Made by a program: the position numbers and the translations under genes. Below, piece after piece: positions 17,979 to 26,847 of a DNA stretch of 64,000 nt; the stretch's first letter is position 1; every line of letters begins with the position of its first letter. The DNA is from M3007 sp043764095 (lineage in GTDB: Bacteria; Bacteroidota; Bacteroidia; Chitinophagales; Saprospiraceae), in assembly GCA_043764095.1 (NCBI GenBank), contig JAYUKX010000198.1, positions 22,618-86,617 on the forward strand, written 5' to 3'. Below the pieces are notes generated by a model. The model was given only the letters and a program-made list of their open reading frames with translations. It was not told where the DNA came from and made no database searches.

Positions 17979-18029
17979 CAATGGTTCGTGAAAAAATCTG
18001 CCAAAGGCAGATTTTTTCACGAACCATTG
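17979..18029 (+). promoter_or_regulatory. perfect 24-bp hairpin in the kinase leader
   Basis: Left arm 17979-18002 and right arm 18006-18029 are exact complements over 24 bases with a 3-nt AAA loop. It lies between promoter and start codon (18079), so it would form in the mRNA leader of the kinase. Because the stem ends in ATTGTTTTAAGG rather than a long T-run, a plain terminator is less likely than an RNA control element, an RNase III-type site or a repeat insert. Confidence 0.75.
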
Positions 18030-18078
18030 TTTTAAGGATAGTCCATTTTCTAATTCTCAAAACAACATCTAATTAACA

Positions 18079-19980
18079 ATGAAACCTAATAGCACCTATC
18101 TATTTTATCGTAATCGAAACCTAGTTTGGTCCTTCGCCATCACAATATTTTTTGTGTTCTTACCACATAGCAGTTACACCCAAGTTTTGTGTTTAGAGCA
18201 TGGTAACTATCTCGATAGTACAAAGAATTACGTAAAAGTATGGATAGACGGCAGCCGCCATTCGACATACACACAGGCTCTAGAACAGTGGAAATCAGGT
18301 AAATTCCTTCCTTTCGAGCATCTGGATATCCCCAGTAAATTCAGGCGCGGAGCATACATATATTGGGTAGCATTGGAAGTGGAGAACTGCACTAGCGATA
18401 CTTTTCCTCTGTTACTTATGATGCACCGTCTATCGGGTGATTCTACTTGGCATTTTTCACAAGGCCAACAACCAATAATAAAAAAAATAAATAACTTAAC
18501 AGATAAAGATGCTACAGGGAATATTCCCTACCCTATTAGACGGTCGGGTATTTGGAATATAGCACCCGGTACACGAGATACTATTTTAATTAAGCACGAA
18601 AATTTTGACCCTATGTATGACTTCACTCCTTTTTATAGTGATGCACGGGTGTATGGGCTTACTTATTATATGAAAAATGTGGAGCAATCAAGTATTTTTT
18701 TATTTGGCTTTGGAGCTATTTTCTCGGTCTTTTTCTATGCGTTGGGCATTTGGATTGGCCAACGAGATCCTGCCTATGGCTGGTACGCTGGTTATTGTTT
18801 AGCAACAGGTTATGTTACATGGTGGAACTTTGAAGTAGATATACCTTCTTTTCATTTTTTATCTTCTTTATATGAGTGGACTTATACCAAAGTATTTTTA
18901 CATACCATTTTTGTGGGAATATGCTACGCTCAGTTTATAAAGCACTTTTTAAAGGGTAAATCAAATTTTATAGAAAAAGCGGTTAACCTGTTTACTCTCA
19001 TTTGCTTTGCGGGAGTATTGGTTGAATTCGTTTTATTAATATATAGCCTACACTGGAGTTGGGTATTTTATTACTGGTTTAGGATTGGATTGGTCGTTTT
19101 TGCACTACTTGTATTAGTTGGAGGCATTCGGATAAAGGGGATACAAAATAGGATTGTAATTGCTGGTGGTTTTCTACTGTTCGTCTTTGACGGAATTAGT
19201 TACTTCGGGCCAAATCAATATAGCACACATATTTCTATGGTCGGAGTTTTACTGGATGCCTTCCTATTTACATTGGCTTTAAGCATTCGCAGCAAGCTGG
19301 AACTACTAGAAAAAAACGAATTGAAATTGCAGGCCGCACAGTTAGCCTATGAAAAATCAATCGAATCAGAGCGAATTCGCACCCACATCGCGCAGGATAT
19401 CCATGATGAGGTAGGTGGCTTGCTCACCCAGATAGCCCTCAATGCACAAGTATCTGCTAGAATGCCCAATTTGAGTGCGGACGACCTCAAGGGACGCTTC
19501 TCTAAATTAGAAGTAGATGCACGCATAGCCATTGGGCAACTGCGTGAAATCATCTTCGCCATCAATCCCGATTACGATAACTTTGAAGAAATGCAGGCTC
19601 ACTTTCGCGAAACTGCTTGGGCGTTTTGGCAGGACTCGGACGTAACCATACACTTTTGTCTAGAGAACAATAGTAGTACCAATCCCTCCATAACACCTGA
19701 TGTAAAACGACAGTTGATGCTCATCTGTAAAGAAGCACAAAACAACATTGCCAAACACGCCCAAGCTACCCAGGTATGGATAACACTAACCCTAGCGGAG
19801 AATCATTGCTACTACTTAGAAGTGAAAGACGATGGTTGCGGCTTTGATCCTACCCAAGAAAAACGTTTTCATAATGGCATGACAGGTATGAAAAAACGGG
19901 CAGAACAGATTAAGTCATCATTTTTTATCGAATCTGCCCCCCAATCCGGTACTATTATTCGCGTGGAAGGGTGTTTGTAG
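18079..19980 (+). CDS. sensor histidine kinase with 7TM-DISM module
   Basis: 633 aa. Signal peptide (to about 36), an extracellular beta domain of about 170 residues (DISMED2-like, contains WVALEVENC and TILIKHENF), then seven membrane helices at about 200-400 (7TM-DISM), a coiled-coil, a HisKA_3 DHp with phospho-acceptor H442 in AQDIHDEVGG, and a HATPase with N box EAQNNIAKHA and G boxes DDGCGFDP, GMTGM. It senses an extracellular small molecule and phosphorylates the response regulator encoded 82 nt downstream. The ligand is unknown. Confidence 0.92.
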   Translation: MKPNSTYLFYRNRNLVWSFAITIFFVFLPHSSYTQVLCLEHGNYLDSTKNYVKVWIDGSRHSTYTQALEQWKSGKFLPFEHLDIPSKFRRGAYIYWVALEVENCTSDTFPLLLMMHRLSGDSTWHFSQGQQPIIKKINNLTDKDATGNIPYPIRRSGIWNIAPGTRDTILIKHENFDPMYDFTPFYSDARVYGLTYYMKNVEQSSIFLFGFGAIFSVFFYALGIWIGQRDPAYGWYAGYCLATGYVTWWNFEVDIPSFHFLSSLYEWTYTKVFLHTIFVGICYAQFIKHFLKGKSNFIEKAVNLFTLICFAGVLVEFVLLIYSLHWSWVFYYWFRIGLVVFALLVLVGGIRIKGIQNRIVIAGGFLLFVFDGISYFGPNQYSTHISMVGVLLDAFLFTLALSIRSKLELLEKNELKLQAAQLAYEKSIESERIRTHIAQDIHDEVGGLLTQIALNAQVSARMPNLSADDLKGRFSKLEVDARIAIGQLREIIFAINPDYDNFEEMQAHFRETAWAFWQDSDVTIHFCLENNSSTNPSITPDVKRQLMLICKEAQNNIAKHAQATQVWITLTLAENHCYYLEVKDDGCGFDPTQEKRFHNGMTGMKKRAEQIKSSFFIESAPQSGTIIRVEGCL

Positions 19981-20061
19981 TATCCCTATTTCACCATTTT
20001 ATGGTATTGTGCGGGCTGTGAATACATCAGATATTTACATTTTAATAAAATAATAATAGCC

Positions 20062-20688
20062 ATGATAATACGAGTAGTTATTGTAGAGGACAACGAGGAG
20101 GTTCGGAAACTCACGGCCAGCTTACTCAATATGTATGATGGAATAGAGAGCATTGGGGTGTTTTCCAATGCAGAAGATTTTAAGCAGGCACTTCCCAACT
20201 TGCGCCCACATGTAGTACTGATGGATATAGGACTGCCAGGGCAGAGTGGAATTAAGTGTGTAGAAGACTGTCATGAGCAGTACCCGAGTATCGAATTCGT
20301 CATGTTTACCGACCATTCAGGCTACAAAGATGTGTATGCCTCTATCCAGGCAGGTGCCAATGGCTATGTACTCAAAGGAGGCGAGCCAGGGCTACTTATC
20401 GCAGACATTCGGGATGTTTACGCAGGTGGTTCGCCGTTGAATCGAAAAATTAGCCGTATGTTGATAAACGAACTGCGCCAGTTGGAGGTGAAGCATCCTG
20501 AATTAGAAAAACTTACCTCCAGCGAATGGGAAATCCTACACCTATTGGACAAAGGCTTGGCTTACAAAGAAATAGCAGCAGAACGCAAGAAATCAGAAGA
20601 AACCATACGCACCCAAATCAGAAGTATTTATAGTAAACTCCAAGTACACTCGCGCACGGAAGCACTCAATAAACTACACGGCCGGTAG
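20062..20688 (+). CDS. NarL/FixJ-type response regulator
   Basis: 208 aa. Receiver domain with acidic pocket (E9-D10), phospho-acceptor D55 (VLMDIGLPG) and K104-region (GYVLKG); GerE/LuxR helix-turn-helix from about residue 148 (LTSSEWEILHLLDKGLAYKEIA, TIRTQIRSIYSKLQVHSRTEAL). It is the cognate partner of the kinase before it. Targets are unknown, but the divergent amylase and the following island are candidates because both lie next to it. Confidence 0.92.
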   Translation: MIIRVVIVEDNEEVRKLTASLLNMYDGIESIGVFSNAEDFKQALPNLRPHVVLMDIGLPGQSGIKCVEDCHEQYPSIEFVMFTDHSGYKDVYASIQAGANGYVLKGGEPGLLIADIRDVYAGGSPLNRKISRMLINELRQLEVKHPELEKLTSSEWEILHLLDKGLAYKEIAAERKKSEETIRTQIRSIYSKLQVHSRTEALNKLHGR

Positions 20689-20923
20689 GATTTCGCGGCT
20701 TTCCTTAAAATGTATTCACCATAAAGTGGTATTGTGCAAGAACCGATAATGACAGAGATTTGTGCTGTTAAATCATTAAAATAACATTTGAAAATGAATA
20801 TTATTTTTGATAGCATTACATTTAATCCCCATGACGTAACCTCCAATCTTAGATGAGAAAATCTTACCCATAAACTTGGTTATGCAAGAGACAGCAAACC
20901 ATAAACTTAAATAAAAAAACATT

Positions 20924-21031
20924 ATGAAATCCACATTAATTTTGAAAAACAACGGTACTACAACTACCGAAGTTATCTTGCAAGTTTCATATCATGTAAC
21001 GGTCAATGAAACGGACAAAATAATCGAATAA
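20924..21031 (+). CDS. possible 35-aa peptide
   Basis: ATG at 20924, stop at 21029-21031. The peptide is Thr/Asn/Val-rich with an alternating polar-apolar pattern (LQVSYHVTVNET) as in a beta hairpin, and lies 80 nt before the SGNH hydrolase start. There is no signal sequence, RBS or known family. It could be a small protein or an accidental frame in the leader. Confidence 0.3.
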   Translation: MKSTLILKNNGTTTTEVILQVSYHVTVNETDKIIE

Positions 21032-21110
21032 TATTTTTTTTAACCTAAAAATTAAATCCGGAGGCATGTCGGCATCCTTTCGATTAATTTTTTTTCACAA
21101 ACACATTTTT

Positions 21111-22640
21111 ATGTATTCAAAAAACACGAACCGATTCAAAAGAATAATTAGGGCAATTGTGCTAACAGTATATTGTTTATCGATTACAATGGCTAGAATT
21201 CATGCTCAAGATAAACCAATTACTGTGTCAGTAATCCGCAAACCAGACGCATACCCAATATATTTAAAAGCGGCCAAAAGATATAACGACCAATACCTTA
21301 ATCCTACTGGATATATTATACAGGTAAAAGCACATGAATCCCTTAAAATCACCCAAATGATGGAAAAAATTGCATTGTTTGAGCGGCAAAATAAACCTTC
21401 TCAGGCATTAGAACAACAACTGGAGCGTCTAATTCAAAAAGAGGGATTGAAAAGTACTACATTTTCGTTTCAAGGTTTATCATATAATTTCATGGCCACC
21501 GAGACAGCAACATGTATCGTCCCCAAAAAGGGATTGTTTAAGATTAAGGGAGAAGCCAAATACAACAACGGACAAGTGAAAAAATTAGATATTACAATAA
21601 AAATCTTGGACTTTCTAATTGTAGCCATGGGAGACTCGTATATTTCTGGCGAAGGAAATCCCGATAAACCTGCTGATAATTCTACGACTGAAAACCTAAT
21701 TTGTGAGTTGACTTCCGCCAAGATGGTGCTGAGGAATTCATCTTCCAACAACCCCCAACAATGGCAAGAGTCTAATGCTCATCGTTCGCTGAACAATGGA
21801 GCCAGTTTCGCTTGTCAGCAGATTGATGGCAAAATGGATACTACATTTACACTAATCCGTTTTGCGTCATTTGCCCGATCTGGCGCAAAAATCAGAAAGG
21901 GATTAATTGAGCCAAATACCGATGATCAACGAGATAATTGGATACAATTAGGTCAAATTGATGAAGCTATTAATAATATTAGAGGTACAAAAATTGACGC
22001 CTTAATTCTATCTATCAGCGGCAATGATGTTGAATTTGCAGATGGTCTCACCTATCTAGCCACAGGAGATCACCCTGTCCTTAAAAATGCTAAAAATGAT
22101 ACTGAACGTAAACGGTTGGAGTCTCGGTTTAACCAAAAACTGGCCCTCGTGTCCGGAAATTTTGACCTGCTTTATCAAAAATTAAAGCAACTCAATATCC
22201 GTAAAACTTTAATCACCGAGTATCCGGTCGGGCTATTTGAAACTACTCAAAACGGAATGGTAATCAATGGGACACCATGCGGCGTTTTTTCAAATCTAGT
22301 TAATCAAGTAAACTTAGAAAAAGAAGACGGCATACTTTTTAAAAAATTAGGTAATTTGCTTAATAGCACTATTGATACTGCGGCTCAAAAATACGGCTGG
22401 ATCTACGTTGGAGGAATACAAAAAGCCTTTGCGGGACATGGATATTGCTCACCATCATCTTACTACGTGGGTGCAGAGGAGTCCTGCAAAACTCAAGACG
22501 ATTTTATGGGAATTGCTCACCCTAATATCAAAGGACACCAAGTGATTGGGGAAGAAATTTATAAAGAACTAAAGGTAATAATTGACCAATTTGGCACATC
22601 AACAGATAGCTTTGTCCCAAATGTCCCAAACGGAAATTAG
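21111..22640 (+). CDS. secreted SGNH/GDSL hydrolase
   Basis: 509 aa from the ATG at 21111, which starts a basic-hydrophobic signal peptide (cleavage after ARIHAQ); the earlier in-frame ATG at 21066 has GGAGG only one base upstream, too close to act as a ribosome site, so I do not use it. About 140 residues of an N-terminal domain precede the catalytic domain: block I GDSYISGEG with S176, block III SGNDVEF, and the final His in AHPNIKGH. SGNH enzymes cleave ester or acetyl groups of lipids, glycans or cell wall polymers. It opens the accessory island and could be an effector or a de-acetylase for cell-wall substrates; which is not known. Confidence 0.85.
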   Translation: MYSKNTNRFKRIIRAIVLTVYCLSITMARIHAQDKPITVSVIRKPDAYPIYLKAAKRYNDQYLNPTGYIIQVKAHESLKITQMMEKIALFERQNKPSQALEQQLERLIQKEGLKSTTFSFQGLSYNFMATETATCIVPKKGLFKIKGEAKYNNGQVKKLDITIKILDFLIVAMGDSYISGEGNPDKPADNSTTENLICELTSAKMVLRNSSSNNPQQWQESNAHRSLNNGASFACQQIDGKMDTTFTLIRFASFARSGAKIRKGLIEPNTDDQRDNWIQLGQIDEAINNIRGTKIDALILSISGNDVEFADGLTYLATGDHPVLKNAKNDTERKRLESRFNQKLALVSGNFDLLYQKLKQLNIRKTLITEYPVGLFETTQNGMVINGTPCGVFSNLVNQVNLEKEDGILFKKLGNLLNSTIDTAAQKYGWIYVGGIQKAFAGHGYCSPSSYYVGAEESCKTQDDFMGIAHPNIKGHQVIGEEIYKELKVIIDQFGTSTDSFVPNVPNGN

Positions 22641-22672
22641 TTCATTAAACTTATTTACATATAATAAGATTT

Positions 22673-22906
22673 ATGAAAATACCAATTTTTTTTCGCTTTT
22701 TTTGCATTACGCTGCTAGCAATTTGTTCCGTTTCGGTCATATTTGGTCAAACTACTAACCAAATAACTCAATTAAATATATTGCCTTTTGCTAGCACCAA
22801 TGATATTAAACAGTTAGATAATAATGGAAAGGCGGCAATAATAAACGTATCGAACGCCACCAAAAGAACTTTACTTTTCACATTTAAATATACAACATGG
22901 ATATGA
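22673..22906 (+). CDS. small exported protein, unknown
   Basis: 77 aa with an N-terminal hydrophobic segment and a signal-peptidase I-type site (FGQTT, about residue 25). The rest is Asn/Thr-rich and short. Its stop overlaps the first 10 nt of the acidic-leader gene at 22897, so the two are probably translationally coupled. It may be a truncated relic of a larger exported protein, because such a short mature chain with a C-terminal FTFKYTTWI is unusual. Confidence 0.55.
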   Translation: MKIPIFFRFFCITLLAICSVSVIFGQTTNQITQLNILPFASTNDIKQLDNNGKAAIINVSNATKRTLLFTFKYTTWI

Positions 22907-23745
22907 ACAGCGATAATTTATCCGAGTTTGAGCGCGAATTTGAACTGGATGATGAATTTGAAAACACATCTGGGTTCGATGGCTTTGCCGACGAATCAGC
23001 ATACGCAGATTCGGAAGCCGAATATGAGTACGACGAGGAGGAAGACATGGAGTACGGAAACGAAGAATATGGCGAAGAGAATGAGTACGAAGATGAAATG
23101 GAATCTTGGGACAGGTCTAATGAACAATCATACGCTAATCGTTTGTATGAGGCTATGACTAATGGCATCGACAATGAGTTTGAAATGGAGCAGGCCATTG
23201 ACCGTGTCCTCTATGAAATGGAACAGGATTTCTTTTTCAAAAAATTCAAAAAATTAGGCAGTAAGTTTTTACAGACTGCTGGGGGACGACTCGTGAAAAA
23301 ATTGGCCAAAAATAGTCCCTGGGGTATTGTAGCATCAGGCTTGTCAAAAGTAGCGCGTGGCGATATACAAGGGGCGATCAAAGGGGTAATAAATAACGAC
23401 TTGGTGAAACAAGCCGTTTCTATGATGCCGGGCGGTGGTGCGATAGCCAAAGGCATGGACGTAGCTAACCAACTTATGGAAGGCGAAACGCCAGGTGTTT
23501 CAAAAGCAAGTGCACAAAAGGCGGTTGACCTGGCCAAAAAATCCTATAGTCACTTGGCTAAGAACATGGCACAAATGACCAGTGTAAATCAGGTGAACAG
23601 TATGGGAAAGGATGCAGTTAAAAAGGCTGCCGACGATATGAAAAACCATCGCAAGGGAATGCGTAAAACACAAATACCGCTCAAACCCGGCGCGATTGTG
23701 ACTGTACACGCTGGCAAGTTTATCAACATCTGGCAACCACAATAA
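22897..23745 (+). CDS. acidic-leader protein with Gly-rich amphiphilic core
   Basis: 282 aa, no signal peptide. Residues 1-75 are extremely acidic with Phe/Tyr every few residues (repeated EFE, EYE, YEDE), a pattern I know from uncharacterised proteins of Bacteroidota, cyanobacteria and myxobacteria. Residues about 110-125 are strongly basic (FKKFKKLGSKFL), and about 140-190 is a Gly/Ala/Val core (MMPGGGAIAKGMDVANQ) that could insert in or lie on a membrane. The C-terminus is basic and ends in a small beta unit. I infer a leader-core organisation such as of exported toxins or antibacterial peptides, but no homologue of known function is recalled. It is followed within 10 nt by the metallopeptidase gene. 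Confidence 0.75.
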   Translation: MDMNSDNLSEFEREFELDDEFENTSGFDGFADESAYADSEAEYEYDEEEDMEYGNEEYGEENEYEDEMESWDRSNEQSYANRLYEAMTNGIDNEFEMEQAIDRVLYEMEQDFFFKKFKKLGSKFLQTAGGRLVKKLAKNSPWGIVASGLSKVARGDIQGAIKGVINNDLVKQAVSMMPGGGAIAKGMDVANQLMEGETPGVSKASAQKAVDLAKKSYSHLAKNMAQMTSVNQVNSMGKDAVKKAADDMKNHRKGMRKTQIPLKPGAIVTVHAGKFINIWQPQ

Positions 23746-23754
23746 GTGATTACG

Positions 23755-25014
23755 ATGGCAACTCCCAATTATGCAACAAACCTACAGGGAGGCGTATTGA
23801 TCCAAAAAATAGAATCCCTGCGGATGCGGGCGAGGCTATTGATGGGCCTGCGTCAAACGCTTGGTTTAAAACCGCATCAGGATATCCGGCGGGTGCAGTG
23901 GGATATATTGGAGAGTCAGTTGGCTGCTGAATCGAATCGAATTCAGCAACGTTTGCGGTCGGTAGCAGACCAATACATGTCAGAATCTCGAAATGCCCAA
24001 GTGCGCGCGGTTTTTATGCACCAGTTGGGAGAGATTGAACTAGAACTGAATCGCACCTATACGTTTTACGACACTTACATGGACATATTGACGCAGCGGT
24101 TGAGCGACCATATTGGCCCGCAATTACGGGGCTGTGATGCAATAGCAGCAGACGGATTACGTAAGGGTTTTTTAGCAGATATTACTATGCCACCCTTGGT
24201 ATATTGCGACCGTGGCTTTGGCGCCAGTACATTGCGCGAAGGCGTTGGATTACCCAATCAGCCGCCTAATCCGCTCCCGTTTATCGCCATTCCTTATGCA
24301 CGAATAGACGAAAAGTACAATTTGATTTCGATCTATCACGAAGTAGGACACCAAGCTTTGGTCAAACTCAATCTTGTGCCAGTCTTACGGCAGGTATTCC
24401 ATGATGCTATGCAAAAAGCAGGTGCCGCACCACTGTTGCGCCAGTTGTTTGCCAATTGGTCGAAAGAATTAGGTCCCGATTTTTGGGCTTTTGCGCATAC
24501 GGGTATGGCACAAACGGCCAGTATCCGAGATGTACTGATTCTCCCTCAACCGATGATGTTTCAGTTGTCCCCCTATCACCCGCATCCACCAGCGTACTTG
24601 CGCTTTTTGGCCTCGGTGGCTTGGTGCAGGCACCTGTGGGGCAAAGGCCAGTGGGATGATTGGGAAGCTGAATGGATAGATAGTTTTCCTGTTCCCAAAC
24701 AAGACAATACCACGAGAGAGGCTATTCTGTCCGCCCGGAAATTATTACCCGTCGCCGCCAGAGCCATGCTAAATACCCGTTTCAAAAAACTGAATGGAAA
24801 ACCGCTTTTGAGTCTGTTCGATGTGAATACCATTGCACCCCGCGCATTAGAGGCATTGGCTTCCGAACAACAGGTGTCCGATGTGGGATTTAAAAAACAT
24901 CCCATCGGCGTACAACTCGCTGCTTTCCGGCTGCTCCGCGACAATCGGGGCATGCGCCAGACTCCTTTAAACCAACTCATGCACCAATGGCTGATCGGCC
25001 TTGGCAACCATTAA
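23755..25014 (+). CDS. HEVGH zinc metallopeptidase-like protein
   Basis: 419 aa from the ATG at 23755 (a GTG nine bases earlier is possible). No signal peptide. An N-terminal helical domain is followed by HEVGH at residues 195-199, the zincin active-site signature (two His ligands, catalytic E196). A later conserved-looking stretch HPHPPAYLRF (about residues 276-285) may give the third ligand or a substrate site. I cannot place it in a named peptidase family. Its position right after the acidic-leader protein suggests that it processes that protein or its export partner, as peptidases do in leader-peptide systems; this is inference. Confidence 0.75.
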   Translation: MATPNYATNLQGGVLIQKIESLRMRARLLMGLRQTLGLKPHQDIRRVQWDILESQLAAESNRIQQRLRSVADQYMSESRNAQVRAVFMHQLGEIELELNRTYTFYDTYMDILTQRLSDHIGPQLRGCDAIAADGLRKGFLADITMPPLVYCDRGFGASTLREGVGLPNQPPNPLPFIAIPYARIDEKYNLISIYHEVGHQALVKLNLVPVLRQVFHDAMQKAGAAPLLRQLFANWSKELGPDFWAFAHTGMAQTASIRDVLILPQPMMFQLSPYHPHPPAYLRFLASVAWCRHLWGKGQWDDWEAEWIDSFPVPKQDNTTREAILSARKLLPVAARAMLNTRFKKLNGKPLLSLFDVNTIAPRALEALASEQQVSDVGFKKHPIGVQLAAFRLLRDNRGMRQTPLNQLMHQWLIGLGNH

Positions 25015-25034
25015 CACAACAAAAAAATCTGATT

Positions 25035-26786
25035 ATGGCTGACTTATTTAAAGCCCCCCCGTACATTTATCGCTGGAAAGATATCAAAAGTTTCTTGGTA
25101 CGCAGCCAGTATAATGAGTTGTTGAAACTCGTGACGAACGAGTATTTTACGAATCAATACCCCGATCCCACTAATCTTCCTCGCTTTTTAAATACTGAAC
25201 GTTGCTTGACTTTGGTGCGGCCCGGAGATAATTGCAATTGCGAAGTGCATATTGGCGCAAATCGTACTTCTATTGCGGCACCCGCCAATGTGAAAAGGCT
25301 AAGGCAAGCCAAGATGGTAGCGGAGAATACTGCGAATAATGCAGATTCACAATTGAGTATTGACAGCCAAAAATTAGATTTTGAGTGGGCAAACTTTCAA
25401 GCAAGCAAAATGAGCCTTGCTATACAGCCAGCACAGGAAACCGAATTGGAAAAATTGGCGAAAGCAATACAAGAGAAAAAAGAGGTTAAAATAGTATATG
25501 ATGCCATTGTATTGGCTATTAACGCCGGAAGTGCTACACCATTTGGCAAAGCCTTAAAGGCACTTCATAAACCGATCGAAGATTTTGAAAAAAGTTTTTC
25601 AGATGCCATGACGGCTAGGAGTGCTTCCCTAAATGCAGCCGCTGCTTTTGATAAAAATCTTAGAGAAGCGCAATTAAATGTAACCGTTGCTACGCAAGAA
25701 CTCAACATAGCCGCCTCAAATTATAGGGTTAGTCCTACTACTGACAACGAGAAAAAGAAAAGAGATGCAGAGATTGACTTGAACGACAAAAAAAGAATTT
25801 TACTAGCGACAAATGAACAATATCGTTTGCCCACTACCGAAGATTGTCTGGATGCCGAAACGGATTATTTCTGCTTACCTCATTTCCTGTACAATCGCAA
25901 GCAGGAGATTACCCCTACTTTGGATTTGTTGAAATTTCAAACCCACGGCCTGACCGTAGGTGCCGTCTATTGGCTCTACAACTACGAACGAATGGGGGTG
26001 TTCAAAATACTCGGTGTATTGCTTGATGATTATAATTACAAAGGCCAATACACGATCAGTGGCAACCGCATCGACAACAAAGGTTTGGCGAATCGCTACT
26101 CGGTCCTGATGGATTTGATCAGTACGCTCCACCGCGTCGGTATCAGTTCCAATCTGCGCGACCGTGTGAGCACCTACCAGCGGGTGCTGGGTATGACCAT
26201 TGACAACAACCTCAGTATTGAAAGCGAACGCAACATTGGGCTGATGCCAACCTTTGCTACGCTCAATACCTATATGCTGCAATACTACGCTGATAAACGA
26301 TTAGCAACGGCTATCCAAACGGGCGGCATCTCACGCTCATCGGTCGCCACACAAACTTCGATTAAAGATACCTTGACACTTTTCCAGCAGCAATTAGAGC
26401 CTTTCCAGTACGGACGCAACCAGATCAACACTTTTCTGGGCATTGCGACCGTACATGCTACGCTATGTCTGTTGTATATGCTGCGCAAAGAAATTGGCAT
26501 ACCTGACCAGTATGAGGCAGCAGACGAGTTCGTCCAGTCGGCCTATGAAATTTTAGTCTTAAAACGGACGGCCATGATCAATGAAAAAAACCGATTTGTA
26601 CTCTATGACAACTGCGCTTCTTACGGCTATCAACTCTTTACAGATTTTGAAATGCTGAATGTGGCGGAGCTTAATATTTCCTCCGACCCCAATTCTACTT
26701 TTAACAGGTTTCTGGACGATAGTGAGAGTAAGGTGGAGGGGTTGAAGAACGCTTTAGGGTCTTTGCCGGAGGGTGGAGTGGGGTAG
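25035..26786 (+). CDS. 583-aa coiled-coil protein, unknown
   Basis: 583 aa from the ATG at 25035. No signal peptide. A conserved-looking N-terminal part (YIYRWKDIKSFLVRSQYNEL), then a Lys/Glu-rich coiled-coil about 90-270 (EKLAKAIQEKKEVKIVYDAI), a central segment with several Tyr/Trp (VGAVYWLYNYERMGVFKILG), and a helical C-terminal half. The gene starts 20 nt after the metallopeptidase gene and is separated from the next by about 60 nt, so it is in the same transcript. It might be a scaffold or delivery subunit; nothing in the sequence proves that. Not a known family to me. Confidence 0.7.
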   Translation: MADLFKAPPYIYRWKDIKSFLVRSQYNELLKLVTNEYFTNQYPDPTNLPRFLNTERCLTLVRPGDNCNCEVHIGANRTSIAAPANVKRLRQAKMVAENTANNADSQLSIDSQKLDFEWANFQASKMSLAIQPAQETELEKLAKAIQEKKEVKIVYDAIVLAINAGSATPFGKALKALHKPIEDFEKSFSDAMTARSASLNAAAAFDKNLREAQLNVTVATQELNIAASNYRVSPTTDNEKKKRDAEIDLNDKKRILLATNEQYRLPTTEDCLDAETDYFCLPHFLYNRKQEITPTLDLLKFQTHGLTVGAVYWLYNYERMGVFKILGVLLDDYNYKGQYTISGNRIDNKGLANRYSVLMDLISTLHRVGISSNLRDRVSTYQRVLGMTIDNNLSIESERNIGLMPTFATLNTYMLQYYADKRLATAIQTGGISRSSVATQTSIKDTLTLFQQQLEPFQYGRNQINTFLGIATVHATLCLLYMLRKEIGIPDQYEAADEFVQSAYEILVLKRTAMINEKNRFVLYDNCASYGYQLFTDFEMLNVAELNISSDPNSTFNRFLDDSESKVEGLKNALGSLPEGGVG

Positions 26787-26847
26787 AATGTGTCAATAAT
26801 TGATCCTTGTTTCAAAGAAAAAAATTACATATTAAATACTGTATGCA

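Larger units (their letters stand above)
17534..18078. other. 545-bp divergent promoter region
   Basis: Holds the promoters of the amylase gene (minus) and of the histidine kinase gene (plus). Only the kinase promoter and its leader hairpin could be recognised. The T/G-rich stretch 17610-17690 has no pattern I can name. Confidence 0.6.

Noticed and set aside
21066..21110. Longer start of the SGNH hydrolase at 21066
   Set aside because: GGAGG is only one base from the ATG and the added 15 residues weaken the signal peptide.
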